From positions 1-48,490 of the forward strand of contig JAGXGB010000064.1 in assembly GCA_024636955.1 (NCBI GenBank): a stretch of 48,490 nucleotides of DNA, given 5' to 3'. The DNA comes from Bacteroidales bacterium. GTDB taxonomy: Bacteria; Bacteroidota; Bacteroidia; Bacteroidales; Lentimicrobiaceae. Below are positions 48,120 through 48,490 of the stretch, piece by piece. Every line of letters starts with the position of its first letter. Positions within the stretch are counted from its first letter, which is position 1. The notes beneath the pieces are model-generated. The model had not been told where the DNA came from and did not search any database. It saw only the letters and a program-made list of their open reading frames with translations. Made by a program: the position numbers and the translations under genes.

Positions 48120-48290
48120 AAAGAGCTGCAGTAAACTTTAATCTCCCCAACTAACATAAAACAAGAGAACTGATGCGTACTTTTACCACTGCACACTACA
48201 TTGAATAAAAAAGAAGCTGCAACCTCTTACCACTGCAATTTACACTAAACAAAAGAGCTGCAGCGGACTATTACCACTGCAGCTCTATAT
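48120..48290 (-). repeat. Degenerate 44-bp tandem repeats of a terminator hairpin
   Basis: TTACCACTGCA begins at 48183, 48227 and 48271, a spacing of exactly 44 bp. An AGAGCTGCAG-type element begins near 48122, 48164, 48212 and 48254. The unit nearest the coding gene is intact and the others are decayed. Confidence 0.75.
48254..48286 (-). terminator. Intrinsic terminator after rocD
   Basis: Read on the minus strand, AGAGCTGCAG pairs with CTGCAGCTCT and is followed by TTTTGTTT. It lies 29 bp beyond the stop of the gene entering from the right edge. Confidence 0.8.
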
Positions 48291-48314
48291 TTGAATTTTT
48301 ATGCTTTGATTACT

Positions 48315-48490
48315 CTATTCAAAAGATACAATAGAATCAATAATCCTTTTAATTGCTTCGCGAAGCTGTTCTTCTGTTATTACTAATGGAGGAGCAAAGC
48401 GGATAATATCTCCGTGGGTTGGTTTAGCTAAAACACCATTATCACGCATTTTCAGGCATACATCCCATGCTTCCTTTCCATTTTTAGGTC
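48315..48490 (-). CDS. rocD: Ornithine aminotransferase, C-terminal part (cut by window edge)
   Basis: The last 57 residues are visible, in frame to a TAG at 48315-48317. The segment [20 protein letters not shown] followed by TEEQLREAI is the C-terminus of ornithine--oxo-acid aminotransferase, a PLP enzyme converting ornithine and 2-oxoglutarate to glutamate semialdehyde and glutamate. The conserved [11 protein letters not shown] region is strongly diagnostic; other class III aminotransferases differ here. The start lies beyond base 48490. This small frame is easy to miss because the 5' end is absent. Confidence 0.88.
   Translation of the reverse strand, partial: PKNGKEAWDVCLKMRDNGVLAKPTHGDIIRFAPPLVITEEQLREAIKRIIDSIVSFE

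Noticed and set aside
48120..48290. CRISPR array
   Set aside because: Units are degenerate, contain a terminator hairpin and lack regular unique spacers; no cas gene is near.

Overview
The window looks like a chromosomal segment of an AT-rich Bacteroidota, most likely of the order Bacteroidales or a close relative. Five pieces of evidence support this: SusC/SusD-type outer-membrane genes; five proteins with type IX secretion (T9SS) C-terminal sorting domains; a TonB receptor with a carboxypeptidase-regulatory N-domain; Bacteroidota-type promoters (TTTG, 19-20 bp, TAnnTTTG) in front of several genes; and an indolepyruvate oxidoreductase pair that suggests anaerobic amino-acid metabolism. The first 120 bases are a perfect palindrome reaching into a gene, and the last gene is cut by the right edge, so the window may be a whole contig with a fold-back artefact at its left end.

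Layout. 1-3.2 kb: a DUF2723/TMEM260-like membrane protein. 3.4-5.0 kb: two tandem Mn/Fe superoxide dismutases, one cytosolic and one exported. 5.0-10.25 kb (minus): tRNA-Gln, then rimP-nusA-infB. 10.25-10.6 kb: an intergenic 26-bp hairpin built from 11-bp repeats. 10.6-15.6 kb (minus): TonB receptor, CNNM/CorC-type membrane protein, rpmB, ACP phosphodiesterase. 15.7-19.25 kb (plus): iorA-iorB-M23 peptidase as one overlapping operon. 19.4-29.6 kb (minus): five consecutive T9SS-exported Asp-box (sialidase-fold-like) paralogues, each followed by its own hairpin terminator. 29.7-30.9 kb (minus): a GNAT-like protein. 31.0-37.2 kb (plus): an LptF/LptG-family permease, two glycosyltransferases and a TPR histidine kinase. 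37.65-42.9 kb (plus): ettA-hisS, hutH and a small membrane protein. 43.3-48.0 kb (plus): a SusC/SusD pair. 48.3 kb to the end (minus): the C-terminus of ornithine aminotransferase.

Housekeeping modules (rimP-nusA-infB, rpmB, ettA-hisS, tRNA-Gln) are interleaved with envelope and secretion genes. The envelope genes form plausible functional groups: LptF-like permease plus glycosyltransferases for surface glycan or LPS work, SusCD for uptake, and the T9SS array for surface display or secretion.

The most unusual parts are the five-gene T9SS Asp-box array, the exported second superoxide dismutase, and a set of intergenic degenerate repeats whose periods are 11, 22 or 44 bp, two of them arranged as inverted arrays. 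I found no CRISPR array, transposase, phage gene or rRNA. No complete new defence or mobile system is visible.
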